64,000 nt of DNA from NCBI RefSeq assembly GCF_016735595.1, contig NZ_JAERRB010000015.1:1-64000 (forward strand), written 5' to 3'. The stretch's first letter is position 1; each line of letters opens with the position of its first letter. Source of the DNA: Chryseolinea lacunae (lineage in GTDB: Bacteria > Bacteroidota > Bacteroidia > Cytophagales > Cyclobacteriaceae). The translations under genes were made by a program, and so were the position numbers. The notes under the pieces are model-generated. The model was not told the DNA's origin. It did no database searches and saw nothing but the letters and a program-made list of their open reading frames with translations. Positions 34,901 through 43,427 of the stretch are shown piece after piece.

Positions 34901-36103
34901 ATGAGAACACTCGCCTGTTTTATGTTGACGTTGTTGCTCGCGGCCTGTTCCACAAAGGACGCCTCGCACCAACACGCGCACACGGCAGAAGCGCCCGCCG
35001 CGCCCGCAAAATATACGTGCCCCATGCACCCCGAAGTGATTCAGGACGGCCCCGGCAAATGCCCCGTGTGTGGCATGGACCTGGTGCTCAAAAAGGAGGG
35101 TGTTGCCTTGATGCTGAACGAAAGCCAGATGCGGCTTGCCAACATCACCACACAACCCGTGTCGATGCAGCCTGTTGGGCAGACCGTGTCCATCAATGGC
35201 AAACTGGTGCTGAACGAAGAAGGCTCTTCAGTCATCAGCAGCCGCGCAGCCGGAAGAATTGAAAAGCTGTTTGTGAAGGAGACCGGCCGGGCCGTGAAGA
35301 AGGGTGAACCGCTCTATGAACTCTACAGCGAAACGCTGCTCACGCTGCAACGCGAATACCTGCTGGCCAAAGAACAATACGAGACGTTGGGGAAAGATCA
35401 TCCGCGCTATGAGTCGTTTTTGAAGAGCGCCGAACGCAAGCTGTTGCTCTATGGCCTCACCCAAAACCAGGTAAACAAACTGGCCACCACCAAAACGTTT
35501 GCCGAGCGCGTCACCTTTGTGGCGCCCACCAGCGGGTTGGTGACCGAGCTAAAGGTGGCCGAAGGACAATATGTGGCCGAGGGCGCGCCGCTGTTCAGCA
35601 TCGAGAATGTGAATACGCTCTGGCTCGAGGCCGAAACCTATCCGCAGGAAACGGCGCTGGTGAATGTGGGCGACAAAATTGCCGTGCGCGTGAGTGGCTA
35701 TGAGTCCACCCCGGTGGAAGCAACGGTCATGTTTCTCAGCCCGGAGTATCGGGCCAACACGCTCATCACTGTGCTGCGTGCCACGTTGCAAAACGAGCAG
35801 AACACATTCAAGCCCGGCATGCAGGCGCAGGTGCTCTTCACGCATTCGTCGCGCAGAGCGCTGGCGTTGCCTTCGGATGCAGTGATACGCGACGGCTCGG
35901 GTGCGCATGTCTATGTGCAAACCGGCGCGCGCACGTTCGAACCGCGCGAAGTGAAAATCGGCCTGGAGAATTTTATGCAGGTCGAGATCACCGAAGGGCT
36001 TGCAGAAGGTGACACCGTGGCCGTGTCGGGCGCCTATTTATTGTATAGCGAAATCGTGCTCAAGAAAGGGGGCGATCCCATGGCCATTCATCAACACGAA
36101 TAA
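34901..36103 (+). CDS. CusB-type efflux adaptor with heavy-metal-binding domain, second copy
   Basis: A 400-residue lipoprotein (lipobox LAAC, Cys16) with the motif YTCPMHPEV...CPVCGMDLVLK, then RAAGRIEKLFVKETGRAVKKGEP and the usual hairpin and barrel. It starts one base after the stop of the first copy (ATG at 34901; an in-frame GTG at 34871 is less likely). The two adaptors are diverged paralogues with the same layout, and this one lacks the low-complexity insert. Confidence 0.9.
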   Translation: MRTLACFMLTLLLAACSTKDASHQHAHTAEAPAAPAKYTCPMHPEVIQDGPGKCPVCGMDLVLKKEGVALMLNESQMRLANITTQPVSMQPVGQTVSINGKLVLNEEGSSVISSRAAGRIEKLFVKETGRAVKKGEPLYELYSETLLTLQREYLLAKEQYETLGKDHPRYESFLKSAERKLLLYGLTQNQVNKLATTKTFAERVTFVAPTSGLVTELKVAEGQYVAEGAPLFSIENVNTLWLEAETYPQETALVNVGDKIAVRVSGYESTPVEATVMFLSPEYRANTLITVLRATLQNEQNTFKPGMQAQVLFTHSSRRALALPSDAVIRDGSGAHVYVQTGARTFEPREVKIGLENFMQVEITEGLAEGDTVAVSGAYLLYSEIVLKKGGDPMAIHQHE

Positions 36104-36173
36104 TCAGCATAGTTTAAAACATAAACCGTATAACCACTCAATTTTTATGAACCTGCACAACACAACACCCAAC

Positions 36174-36785
36174 ATGAACTTTCGAAACCTTGCCGCATCG
36201 CTGCTCCTGGGTGGAGCGCTGCTGTTGTCGGCCTGCGCCGGCAAAAAGGAAACCGCCGAACATCACCACGAAGGCCACGACACCGCAGCCGCGAAAACCG
36301 AGACGGCTGCCGCACCGGCCGGTCCGCAGTATGCTGTGGATGCCGCTTTTCAGCAACAACTGTCGACGGTGTTTGCCGCCTATGTGAAATTGAAAGACGC
36401 CTTTGTGTCGACCGACGCCGCCAAGGTGAAAACGGAAGCGGCGGCCACGGCCCAGGCGCTGGCAGCCGTTGACATGAAATTGGTTACAGATGCTGCACAC
36501 CACGATTGGATGAGTTATCTTCAGGGTCTGGAGGCATCCCTGAAACAGATCCAGGGCACCGGCGACATCGAAGCCCAACGCAGGGCGTTCAAGAGTCTGT
36601 CGGACGTGTTCTACAAAGCCATTAAGGCCTATGGTTTGGGAGGCACGGCGGCGTTCTACGAATACTGTCCCATGGCGTTCAACAACGAAGGTGCATTCTG
36701 GCTCAGCGATCAGGAAGCCATTCGCAATCCCTACTTTGGCGACAAGATGCTGACGTGTGGCGAAGTGAAAGAAAAGATGCCATAG
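36174..36785 (+). CDS. DUF3347 lipoprotein, first copy
   Basis: A 203-residue protein with lipoprotein signal (Cys21), a His-rich stretch EHHHEGHD right after it, a DUF3347 region with FAAYVKLKDAFVSTDAAKVK, and the conserved end YCPMAFNNEGAFWLSDQEAIRNPYFGDKML followed by CGEVKEKM. ATGs at 36147 and 36174 are both possible; the second gives the better signal. In this family the Cys, Met and His are candidate copper ligands and the domain is often fused to CusB. It follows the adaptor genes, supporting a role in periplasmic copper handling. Confidence 0.85.
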   Translation: MNFRNLAASLLLGGALLLSACAGKKETAEHHHEGHDTAAAKTETAAAPAGPQYAVDAAFQQQLSTVFAAYVKLKDAFVSTDAAKVKTEAAATAQALAAVDMKLVTDAAHHDWMSYLQGLEASLKQIQGTGDIEAQRRAFKSLSDVFYKAIKAYGLGGTAAFYEYCPMAFNNEGAFWLSDQEAIRNPYFGDKMLTCGEVKEKMP

Positions 36786-36863
36786 TTTTTTAGTACCGAA
36801 AACTTAACTCTGGAGAAATCCGGAACCCCAATCATAAACTCAATAACTCAAAACGATTCACCT

Positions 36864-37331
36864 ATGAAAACAACACTCATCCTGCTCGCGACGCTTTGTC
36901 TGAGCCTCTCGTCTTTTGCACAGGCACCCACCTTTGCCGACAAAAACCTGGGCGATGCCTATCAACAGTATGTGAAAGTGAAAGATGCGTTGGTCGCCTC
37001 GAAGAGCGCCGATGTGAAAACTACGGCGGCCACACTGCAAAAAACACTGGCCACCGTGTCGAACGGAAAAGCGGCTGCCGCCGAGGCCCTGAAAGTTTCT
37101 TCGGGCGCCACACTCGACGATCAGCGCAAAGCCTTCTCGACGTTGAGCAATGAAATGGCCACGCTGGTGAAGGCCGGCAAACTTTCGGCCGGCACCCTGT
37201 ATGTTGACTATTGCCCCATGGCCAACAACAACGCCGGTGCCTTCTGGCTCTCGAACGACAAGGACATCAAGAATCCCTATTTTGGCGACAAGATGCTGCA
37301 CTGCGGCATGGTGAAGGAGACCTTGAAATAG
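36864..37331 (+). CDS. DUF3347 secreted protein, second copy
   Basis: A 155-residue protein with a cleavable signal peptide (LLATLCLSLSSFAQA) and a DUF3347 domain ending YCPMANNNAGAFWLSNDKDI...YFGDKMLHCGMVKETL. It parallels the lipoprotein before it, but lacks the lipobox and His-rich stretch, so it should be a soluble periplasmic version. Likely to bind or pass on copper, by context. Confidence 0.85.
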   Translation: MKTTLILLATLCLSLSSFAQAPTFADKNLGDAYQQYVKVKDALVASKSADVKTTAATLQKTLATVSNGKAAAAEALKVSSGATLDDQRKAFSTLSNEMATLVKAGKLSAGTLYVDYCPMANNNAGAFWLSNDKDIKNPYFGDKMLHCGMVKETLK

Positions 37332-38087
37332 ATGACCAAATCGTTATTGCTCCGCAAAGCACACCGCTATCTCGGACTCTTCATCGGCATTCAATTTTTA
37401 GGCTGGACCATCAGCGGCTTGTACTTCAGCTGGAACAACATCGACAACGTGCACGGCGACCACCTCCGAAAACCCGCCCGCTACCTGGCCGGTGGGGTGG
37501 AGGTGGTGCCGCCGTCGGCGGCCATCCGAAACCTGGCCGCCACACAGGCGGTCGATTCGCTGCACTCGGTGCAGTTGATCAGCCTGCTGGGCAAGCCGGT
37601 CTACCAGCTTCAATACTTTTCAGGCCATGTGGGCGAGGGCATGCACCTGCATGTGCACCACGCGCTGGCCGACGCCACCACGGGCGCGCTACTGCCTGCA
37701 CTCAACGAAGCCCAGGCGGTGGCCGTGGCGCGTGAGAACCTCGTGGCCGGTGCCAAGGTTGCATCGGTTCAATATCTGGCCAGCACCGATCCCAAACACG
37801 AGTATCGCGAGAAGCCTTTGCCGGCGTGGGCCGTGTCGTTTTCCGAACCGGCCTGCACGGCCTATGTGAGCGCCGAGTTGGGAACCTTGCAAGCCGTGCG
37901 TCACGATCAATGGCGCGCGTTCGATTTTCTGTGGATGTTTCACACCATGGACTATGCCACCAAAGACAATTTCAACAACGTGCTGCTCAAGATTTTTTCA
38001 TTGGCAGGACTTGTCACCGTGGTTTCGGGGTTCGCGTTGTTCATTGTTTCGTCGCGCACGCTGAAACGCATCACCCGTTGGGGATAA
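37332..38087 (+). CDS. PepSY-associated membrane protein
   Basis: A 251-residue protein with an N-terminal helix (LGLFIGIQFLGWTISGLYFSW), a periplasmic domain and a C-terminal helix (IFSLAGLVTVVSGFALFIV), the layout of PepSY-associated TM proteins, some of which act as metal or siderophore-ferric reductases. The periplasmic part contains a His run (HLHVHH). The ATG follows the stop of the DUF3347 gene with no gap, so it belongs to the same operon. A copper-reducing or binding role is inferred. Confidence 0.8.
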   Translation: MTKSLLLRKAHRYLGLFIGIQFLGWTISGLYFSWNNIDNVHGDHLRKPARYLAGGVEVVPPSAAIRNLAATQAVDSLHSVQLISLLGKPVYQLQYFSGHVGEGMHLHVHHALADATTGALLPALNEAQAVAVARENLVAGAKVASVQYLASTDPKHEYREKPLPAWAVSFSEPACTAYVSAELGTLQAVRHDQWRAFDFLWMFHTMDYATKDNFNNVLLKIFSLAGLVTVVSGFALFIVSSRTLKRITRWG

Positions 38088-38295
38088 CCAGACGACGCGA
38101 CGCAGAGAAATCTCATTCCAAAGAAATCCCACCAGGGGTCGCATTGCGTATGTGATCCTGGGTGGGATTCTTCACTGGAAAAATCTGCCGGGTTTGCGCC
38201 ATTTTTTATATCTGGGTGAAATGTATTTCAGGCGACATTATGCCGCAAACCAAACGGAGACGATTAGCGTTTTGAATGTAAACCAACAAAAAGTC

Positions 38296-38805
38296 ATGCA
38301 ACGATTCATGTTTATTGTGAGTGTCGCCCTGTTTGCGGCCTGCACGGGCAACGGCCAGAACCGGGCGGCCGAAAAAGCGAAGATTGCGAAAGACACGGCC
38401 AAAGTGATTGAGCGCACCGACGCAGAATGGCGGAAGATTCTCACCTCCGAGCAATATCACGTGCTCCGCGAAAAAGGAACCGACGCGCCCTACATGGGCG
38501 AATATTACCTGCACCACGAAAAGGGTGTGTATACCTGTTCGGGCTGTGGCACCGAGCTGTTCACGTCCGATATGAAGTTTGATTCAAATTGCGGCTGGCC
38601 CAGCTTCGACAAGGAGATTGCCGGCAACAAGATCATCAAAATAGAAGACCGCTCGCATGGCATGTTGCGCACCGAGATTGTGTGCGCGCGCTGCGGAGCC
38701 CACCTTGGCCACTTGTTCGACGACGGCCCCACACTCACCGGCAAACGCTATTGCGTGAATTCGACGTCGTTGAATTTTGAGTCGGCACCGAAGAAGAAAA
38801 AATGA
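38296..38805 (+). CDS. msrB: peptide-methionine (R)-S-oxide reductase, exported
   Basis: A 169-residue protein with a lipoprotein-like signal (VALFAAC) and the MsrB fold: zinc CxxC pairs (CSGC and CARC), the central FDSNCGWPSF, and the catalytic cysteine in RYCVNSTSLNF. It reduces R-methionine sulfoxide in proteins; export would protect Met-rich periplasmic copper proteins. The start at 38296 gives the signal peptide. It has its own strong terminator and stands 208 bases after the PepSY gene. Confidence 0.9.
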   Translation: MQRFMFIVSVALFAACTGNGQNRAAEKAKIAKDTAKVIERTDAEWRKILTSEQYHVLREKGTDAPYMGEYYLHHEKGVYTCSGCGTELFTSDMKFDSNCGWPSFDKEIAGNKIIKIEDRSHGMLRTEIVCARCGAHLGHLFDDGPTLTGKRYCVNSTSLNFESAPKKKK

Positions 38806-38828
38806 TAACATCGCCATGCGATGGGAGA

Positions 38829-38858
38829 GGGATGCCTGACAGGCATCCCTTTTTTTTT
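38829..38858 (+). terminator. rho-independent terminator after msrB
   Basis: GGGATGCCTG at 38829-38838 pairs with CAGGCATCCC at 38840-38849 (one-base apparent loop, so a few pairs open), followed by nine T residues. Confidence 0.85.
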
Positions 38859-38983
38859 GAACTCCTGAACCGCGTCATGCGCCTGTAGGCTTATGGCCTG
38901 CTTTGCCTTTGAATGTGCCGCTTTTTTATATACCTTGACCGCGTGTTGACTCCCCACTACACTTTCAAAATACCGGTTCTTGC

Positions 38984-39946
38984 ATGAAGCTACACTTACG
39001 CACACCTCTCCGTTATCAGGGAATTTTTGCACTGCTATTCATCCTCTTTTCACAGCACGCGAGCCTCGCGCAGTCGTATGACTCGTTGCTCTATTCAGCC
39101 GATTCTTCAAAGACCTATAAAGCCACGGTGGTTCCCTATAAGGACCAGCTGATGATTTACAAAACACCCAAGCCGTTTTCGTTTATCTGGCAAGTGCCCA
39201 AAACCATCGGCTGGTCGGCCAAGGACGCGTTCCGGAAAAAGGCCTTGCCGGCGTGGGGAATTATTGCGGCCACCACCTTGATTTTTATTCCGCTCGATCA
39301 CCACATGCAGCGGGGCGTGCAGAATTTTTGCGACTACACCAGCATCAGTCCCGACACCGAATACAAAACACTGATCGGCTTCAAGCTTGGCTCGAAGGAT
39401 GTGCCGGTCTATCAGCTTCCGCAGAATGTGAACACGGCGTTCTATTCCATCGGCGAAGGGTTCACCAGTGTGGCCATTTCGGGGGGGCTTTGGGTCTATG
39501 GCAAGATCAAGCGCGATCGCCGCTCGGTGTCTACGGCCAGCCAGATATTGCAGGTGCAGTTCACGGTGGGTGTGCTCACGCAGGCCATCAAGCGCATCAC
39601 GGGTCGCGAGAGCCCGTTCATGGCCACGTCGCCCACCGGTGTGTGGCGTCCGCTGCCGGGATTCAAAGAATTTACAAACAACACTCCGAAATACGACGCG
39701 TTTCCTTCGGGCCACATTGCCACCATGATGGCCACTGTGACCGTGCTGGCCGACAACTATCCGGAGAAGCGCTGGATCAGACCGGTTGGCTACACCCTGA
39801 TGACACTGGTGGGCGCTGCTATGGTGAACAACGGCGTGCACTGGGTGAGCGACTATCCGCTGGCCATTGGCATCGGCTATGTGTGTGCCAAGGCCACCGT
39901 GAAGATGAACCGGCTGGTGCAATACCGCCCGGAACGCAGACGCTAG
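38984..39946 (+). CDS. PAP2-type phosphatase, first
   Basis: A 320-residue protein with a signal peptide (GIFALLFILFSQHASLAQ) and a type-2 phosphatidic acid phosphatase core in order: KRITGRESPF, PSGHIATMMATVT, and NNGVHWVSDYPLAIGIG with the catalytic His. These enzymes remove phosphate from lipid phosphates or undecaprenyl diphosphate. Unlike many PAP2 proteins it has an extra N-terminal region of about 150 residues. The LTA-synthase-like gene follows on the same strand. Confidence 0.88.
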   Translation: MKLHLRTPLRYQGIFALLFILFSQHASLAQSYDSLLYSADSSKTYKATVVPYKDQLMIYKTPKPFSFIWQVPKTIGWSAKDAFRKKALPAWGIIAATTLIFIPLDHHMQRGVQNFCDYTSISPDTEYKTLIGFKLGSKDVPVYQLPQNVNTAFYSIGEGFTSVAISGGLWVYGKIKRDRRSVSTASQILQVQFTVGVLTQAIKRITGRESPFMATSPTGVWRPLPGFKEFTNNTPKYDAFPSGHIATMMATVTVLADNYPEKRWIRPVGYTLMTLVGAAMVNNGVHWVSDYPLAIGIGYVCAKATVKMNRLVQYRPERRR

Positions 39947-40121
39947 CGTCGAAGCCTGATTTTCGAAATCCAAAAACTTCGCGTCGTTTCGTTCGCCCGA
40001 CAGCCGGTGGGCAGATTGGTTTACCGGGGTAGCTTCCTTATCTTTCGGGAATGGTGTGTGATGGCTTCGGTTTTTTTTGCCGGCCGGATCGCCTGATTAT
40101 TTTGTTCAAGCTATTTTTTAC

Positions 40122-42062
40122 ATGATTACAACATTTTTTAAGGATGGCCGCGCCTCGAAATATCTCTACGGACGCTTCGGATTGGCCATTGTGCTGGTGC
40201 TCCTGCTGGTGAGCATTTCGTTTCTGACACGTCTTGTGTTTTTGATGTATTCGTGGCCCGATGTGGCGGCCTCGTTCGGAAATTTGCTCGGCATCTTTTT
40301 CCTGGGATTATTTTTCGACCTGATCAACAGCGCCTACTTTGTGATTCCGGTGATGCTCTACCTGTGGCTGATTCCGCAGCGCGTGTATGGCAAGCGATGG
40401 CACCGCGTGGTGCTGATGGTGCTGCTCACGTTCTTCACGTTTCTGTTGCTGTTCAACGCCGTGGCCGAATGGTTTTTCTGGGAAGAGTTTAATACGCGCT
40501 TCAATTTTATTGCGGTTGATTATCTGGTCTATACCAACGAGGTGTTGGGCAACATTCAGCAGTCATATCCCATCGGCGCCATTGTGGGGGCATTGGTGGT
40601 GGTTTGCGGATTAATTCTCTATCCATTGTGGCACATTGTGAAGCGGCTGCCGGCAGCAGAGCCTGTGCGCTTCCGGAAACGGAGCACGGTGTTTCTGGCC
40701 TATGCTGTGTTGCCCGTGTTGTTTTTCTTTAGCGTGAACAGCAAGTATCACCAGTTCAGCAGCAATGCGTTTGTGAACGAGTTGGCCGGCAACGGCATGT
40801 ATGAACTGTTTGCCGCCTACCTGAACAACGAACTCAACTATGATCAGTTCTACGCCACCATCCCGCAAGACAAAGCCTTTGCCGAACTGCGCGACATGAT
40901 CAAAACACCCGAAGCCACATTTGTGACCAACGACCCCTTCGACATTCGCCGCCGCATTGTGCACACCGGCGAAGAGAAGAAGCTGAACGTGGTCATGATT
41001 TCGGTAGAAAGCCTGAGCGGCGAATTTCTCACGGCCTTTGGCAGCACGGTGAACATCACACCGTTCATGGATTCGCTGGCGCAACACAGCCTGTTCTTCA
41101 CCAACCTCTATGCTACGGGCACACGCACCGTGCGCGGGTTGGAAGCGCTGTCGCTTTGCGTGCCGCCCACACCGGGGCAGTCTATTGTGCGCCGGCCCCA
41201 CAACGAAAATCTTTTTTCGCTGGGCAAAGTGTTTGAAGAGAAGGGCTATGAGTCAAAATACATCTATGGCGGCTACGGCTACTTCGACAACATGAACTAC
41301 TTCTTTGCCAACAACGGCTACACCGTGGTGGACCGAAGCGAGCTGGCCGATACAGAAATTGACTATGAAAACATTTGGGGCGTGGCCGACGAAAACCTGT
41401 TTACGCTGGCCCTGCGCGAGATCGACAAAACGGTGAAGAGCAACACGCCCGCGTTTGCGCACATCATGACCACCTCGAACCACCGGCCTTATACGTATCC
41501 GGAAGGAAGAATTGATATTCCGTCGCACACCGGCCGCGAGGGCGCCGTGAAGTATACCGACTATGCCATTGGCGATTTTATTAAGCGCGCGCGTCACAAG
41601 CCGTGGTTCGACAGCACCATCTTTGTGGTTGTGGCCGACCATTGTGCGTCGAGTGCGGGAAAAACAGAACTGCCCATCAACAAGTATCACATTCCGTTGC
41701 TCATTTATTCGCCTGCCAACATTGCGCCCGCAAAGATGGAACGCCTCATGAGCCAGATCGACCTTGGGCCGACGTTGCTGGGATTGCTGAACTTCAGCTA
41801 TGAGAGCAAGTTTTATGGCTACGACATTTTTCAACTTGAGCCCGGCCGCGAGCGCGTGTTCATCAGCACGTATCAGAACCTCGGTTTTATTCGCGACAGC
41901 AAGATGGTGGTGTTATCGCCACAGCGAAAACAGGAGACTTTCAACATCACGTTTGGCAGCGACTCGGTGACGCGCACCAACGACGACAAGGCCCTGGCCG
42001 CCCAAGCCATTTCGTGGTATCAGGCCGCGAGCTATGCGTTTCGCGAAGGGTTGATGAAGTAG
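40122..42062 (+). CDS. LTA-synthase-like sulfatase (membrane phosphotransferase)
   Basis: A 646-residue protein. Five membrane helices fill the first 220 residues, and the C-terminal periplasmic sulfatase-fold domain has the acidic metal ligand in MISVESLSGEFL, the catalytic threonine region ATGTRTVRGLEAL, and VVADHCAS near the end. The family transfers phosphoglycerol or phosphoethanolamine onto envelope polymers or lipids. In a Gram-negative this is more likely a lipid or glycan modifying enzyme than lipoteichoic acid synthesis. The start at 40122 is preferred over an upstream extension. Confidence 0.88.
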   Translation: MITTFFKDGRASKYLYGRFGLAIVLVLLLVSISFLTRLVFLMYSWPDVAASFGNLLGIFFLGLFFDLINSAYFVIPVMLYLWLIPQRVYGKRWHRVVLMVLLTFFTFLLLFNAVAEWFFWEEFNTRFNFIAVDYLVYTNEVLGNIQQSYPIGAIVGALVVVCGLILYPLWHIVKRLPAAEPVRFRKRSTVFLAYAVLPVLFFFSVNSKYHQFSSNAFVNELAGNGMYELFAAYLNNELNYDQFYATIPQDKAFAELRDMIKTPEATFVTNDPFDIRRRIVHTGEEKKLNVVMISVESLSGEFLTAFGSTVNITPFMDSLAQHSLFFTNLYATGTRTVRGLEALSLCVPPTPGQSIVRRPHNENLFSLGKVFEEKGYESKYIYGGYGYFDNMNYFFANNGYTVVDRSELADTEIDYENIWGVADENLFTLALREIDKTVKSNTPAFAHIMTTSNHRPYTYPEGRIDIPSHTGREGAVKYTDYAIGDFIKRARHKPWFDSTIFVVVADHCASSAGKTELPINKYHIPLLIYSPANIAPAKMERLMSQIDLGPTLLGLLNFSYESKFYGYDIFQLEPGRERVFISTYQNLGFIRDSKMVVLSPQRKQETFNITFGSDSVTRTNDDKALAAQAISWYQAASYAFREGLMK

Positions 42063-42103
42063 ATGAAAATTCTGAACGCCTGGTTTACTAAGCGGAACAC
42101 CGT

Positions 42104-43057
42104 TTAGTTAAGCGCCCACGTCATGCTGACCGCCATGGTTTTGTTGCCATAGGTAGGCATGATGACGGGTGCATTCTTTTTCTTTCCCCATTTGTTTTTG
42201 TGCGTGAGGTAGACCAGGTTGGTAGACAGGATGCCTACACCTGCACCGGCCACCACGTCGGTGATCCAGTGGCGGTTGTTCATGACCCGTAATGCTCCGA
42301 CGCCCGTGGCGGCTGTGTAGGCCAGCACGCTATAGAGCGGATGTCTTTTACCGTATTCCTTGTGCAGGAATGTGGCGGCAACAAACGCTGTGGCGGTGTG
42401 GCCCGAAGGAAACGAATTGAGCGCGCCCGAGTCGGGACGCGGCACCTTGGTGATGGTTTTGATAGGGAAGACGATGGCCGCCATGAGCAACTCGGACTTG
42501 ACGAGCAACACCGTTTGGTTGAGCACGTCGTGTTCGCCTTTCACTTTAAGGAGGTCGAGCACATAGACGGCGGCCGCGGGGCCGTACTGCAAAAAGTTGT
42601 CGATCGACGTGTGGAAGTCGGGCATGTGTTCGTCGCGCTCTTCTTTTATTTTATAGCGTTCCAGCACCACCGCATCTTTGGTTCCCAGGGCACCCATGGC
42701 GATGAACAACGAAGGCACGGCCACGGCCCGCGTGAGATTGCGTTTGAAGAACGGAGGCGCTATGCGCGGCTCTTCCGGCAACGACATGGCCGGCAGCGTG
42801 CGGAAGTTCACAGGCATGGCCTCGGCGAGCGACCGCGGTGTGGCAAACGAAATCCGAAACGGCGACGCTTGCTGCTCGCGAAACTCCACGGCTTGTCGTT
42901 CAACATCCGTGCGCGACGACCGCACAATTTGTGAAGGGTAGAATGAACGGGATGTGCCCGGGTGTGCCACCTGTGTGAGATAATGCTGGGCGTCTTGCTG
43001 AGCGCATGCAGGCCTAAAAAAACAAGCCGCCACCAGCGCGGGGAAAAGTATTTTCAT
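42104..43057 (-). CDS. PAP2-type phosphatase, second
   Basis: A 317-residue protein with a signal peptide (MKILFPALVAACFFRPACA) and the core KTITKVPRPDSGALNSFPSGHTATAFVAATF and NNRHWITDVVAGAGVG. It converges with the LTA-synthase-like gene. The first ATG-like start at 43087 is a TTG-type extension; 43057 gives the signal. Same enzyme class as the 38984-39946 protein but clearly separate in sequence. Confidence 0.87.
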   Translation of the reverse strand: MKILFPALVAACFFRPACAQQDAQHYLTQVAHPGTSRSFYPSQIVRSSRTDVERQAVEFREQQASPFRISFATPRSLAEAMPVNFRTLPAMSLPEEPRIAPPFFKRNLTRAVAVPSLFIAMGALGTKDAVVLERYKIKEERDEHMPDFHTSIDNFLQYGPAAAVYVLDLLKVKGEHDVLNQTVLLVKSELLMAAIVFPIKTITKVPRPDSGALNSFPSGHTATAFVAATFLHKEYGKRHPLYSVLAYTAATGVGALRVMNNRHWITDVVAGAGVGILSTNLVYLTHKNKWGKKKNAPVIMPTYGNKTMAVSMTWALN

Positions 43058-43174
43058 TAAAAAAATGTTATCCAAAAAAGTCTGCACAACGAAATCATTC
43101 CATCAACATTCGGGGGCCGCCTTACACCAGCGTTATGCATCTCTAAAGTACAATTTTTTCGATGATATGTACAT

Positions 43175-43214
43175 TGACCGGTGCGCGATTCTTTGGAAAA
43201 AGGTACACCGGTCA
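43175..43214. repeat. 9-bp inverted repeat in the divergent interval
   Basis: TGACCGGTG at 43175-43183 and CACCGGTCA at 43206-43214 are exact inverse copies with a 22-base loop. The whole 43058-43427 stretch (370 bases) holds no gene; a second short dyad, TTGTGGT/ACCACAA (43397-43421), lies right before the Kelch gene start. Confidence 0.5.
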
Positions 43215-43427
43215 GGGAATGTTTGACAACGCAGATGACGCCGTATACAACAGAGGATGATTGTGCAGTTTCAGATAAAGCCGTGCATCAATAATACATG
43301 TTTGAACGTGGGCTTTTATCGGAGATACCGCGCTGTTGTCCGGATTTTTTTGTCGTGCTGCGCCACTGCAGAATTTTTGCAGTGAGGGCCGGTAGCTTGT
43401 GGTGAATTTCAAAAACCACAACATCAC

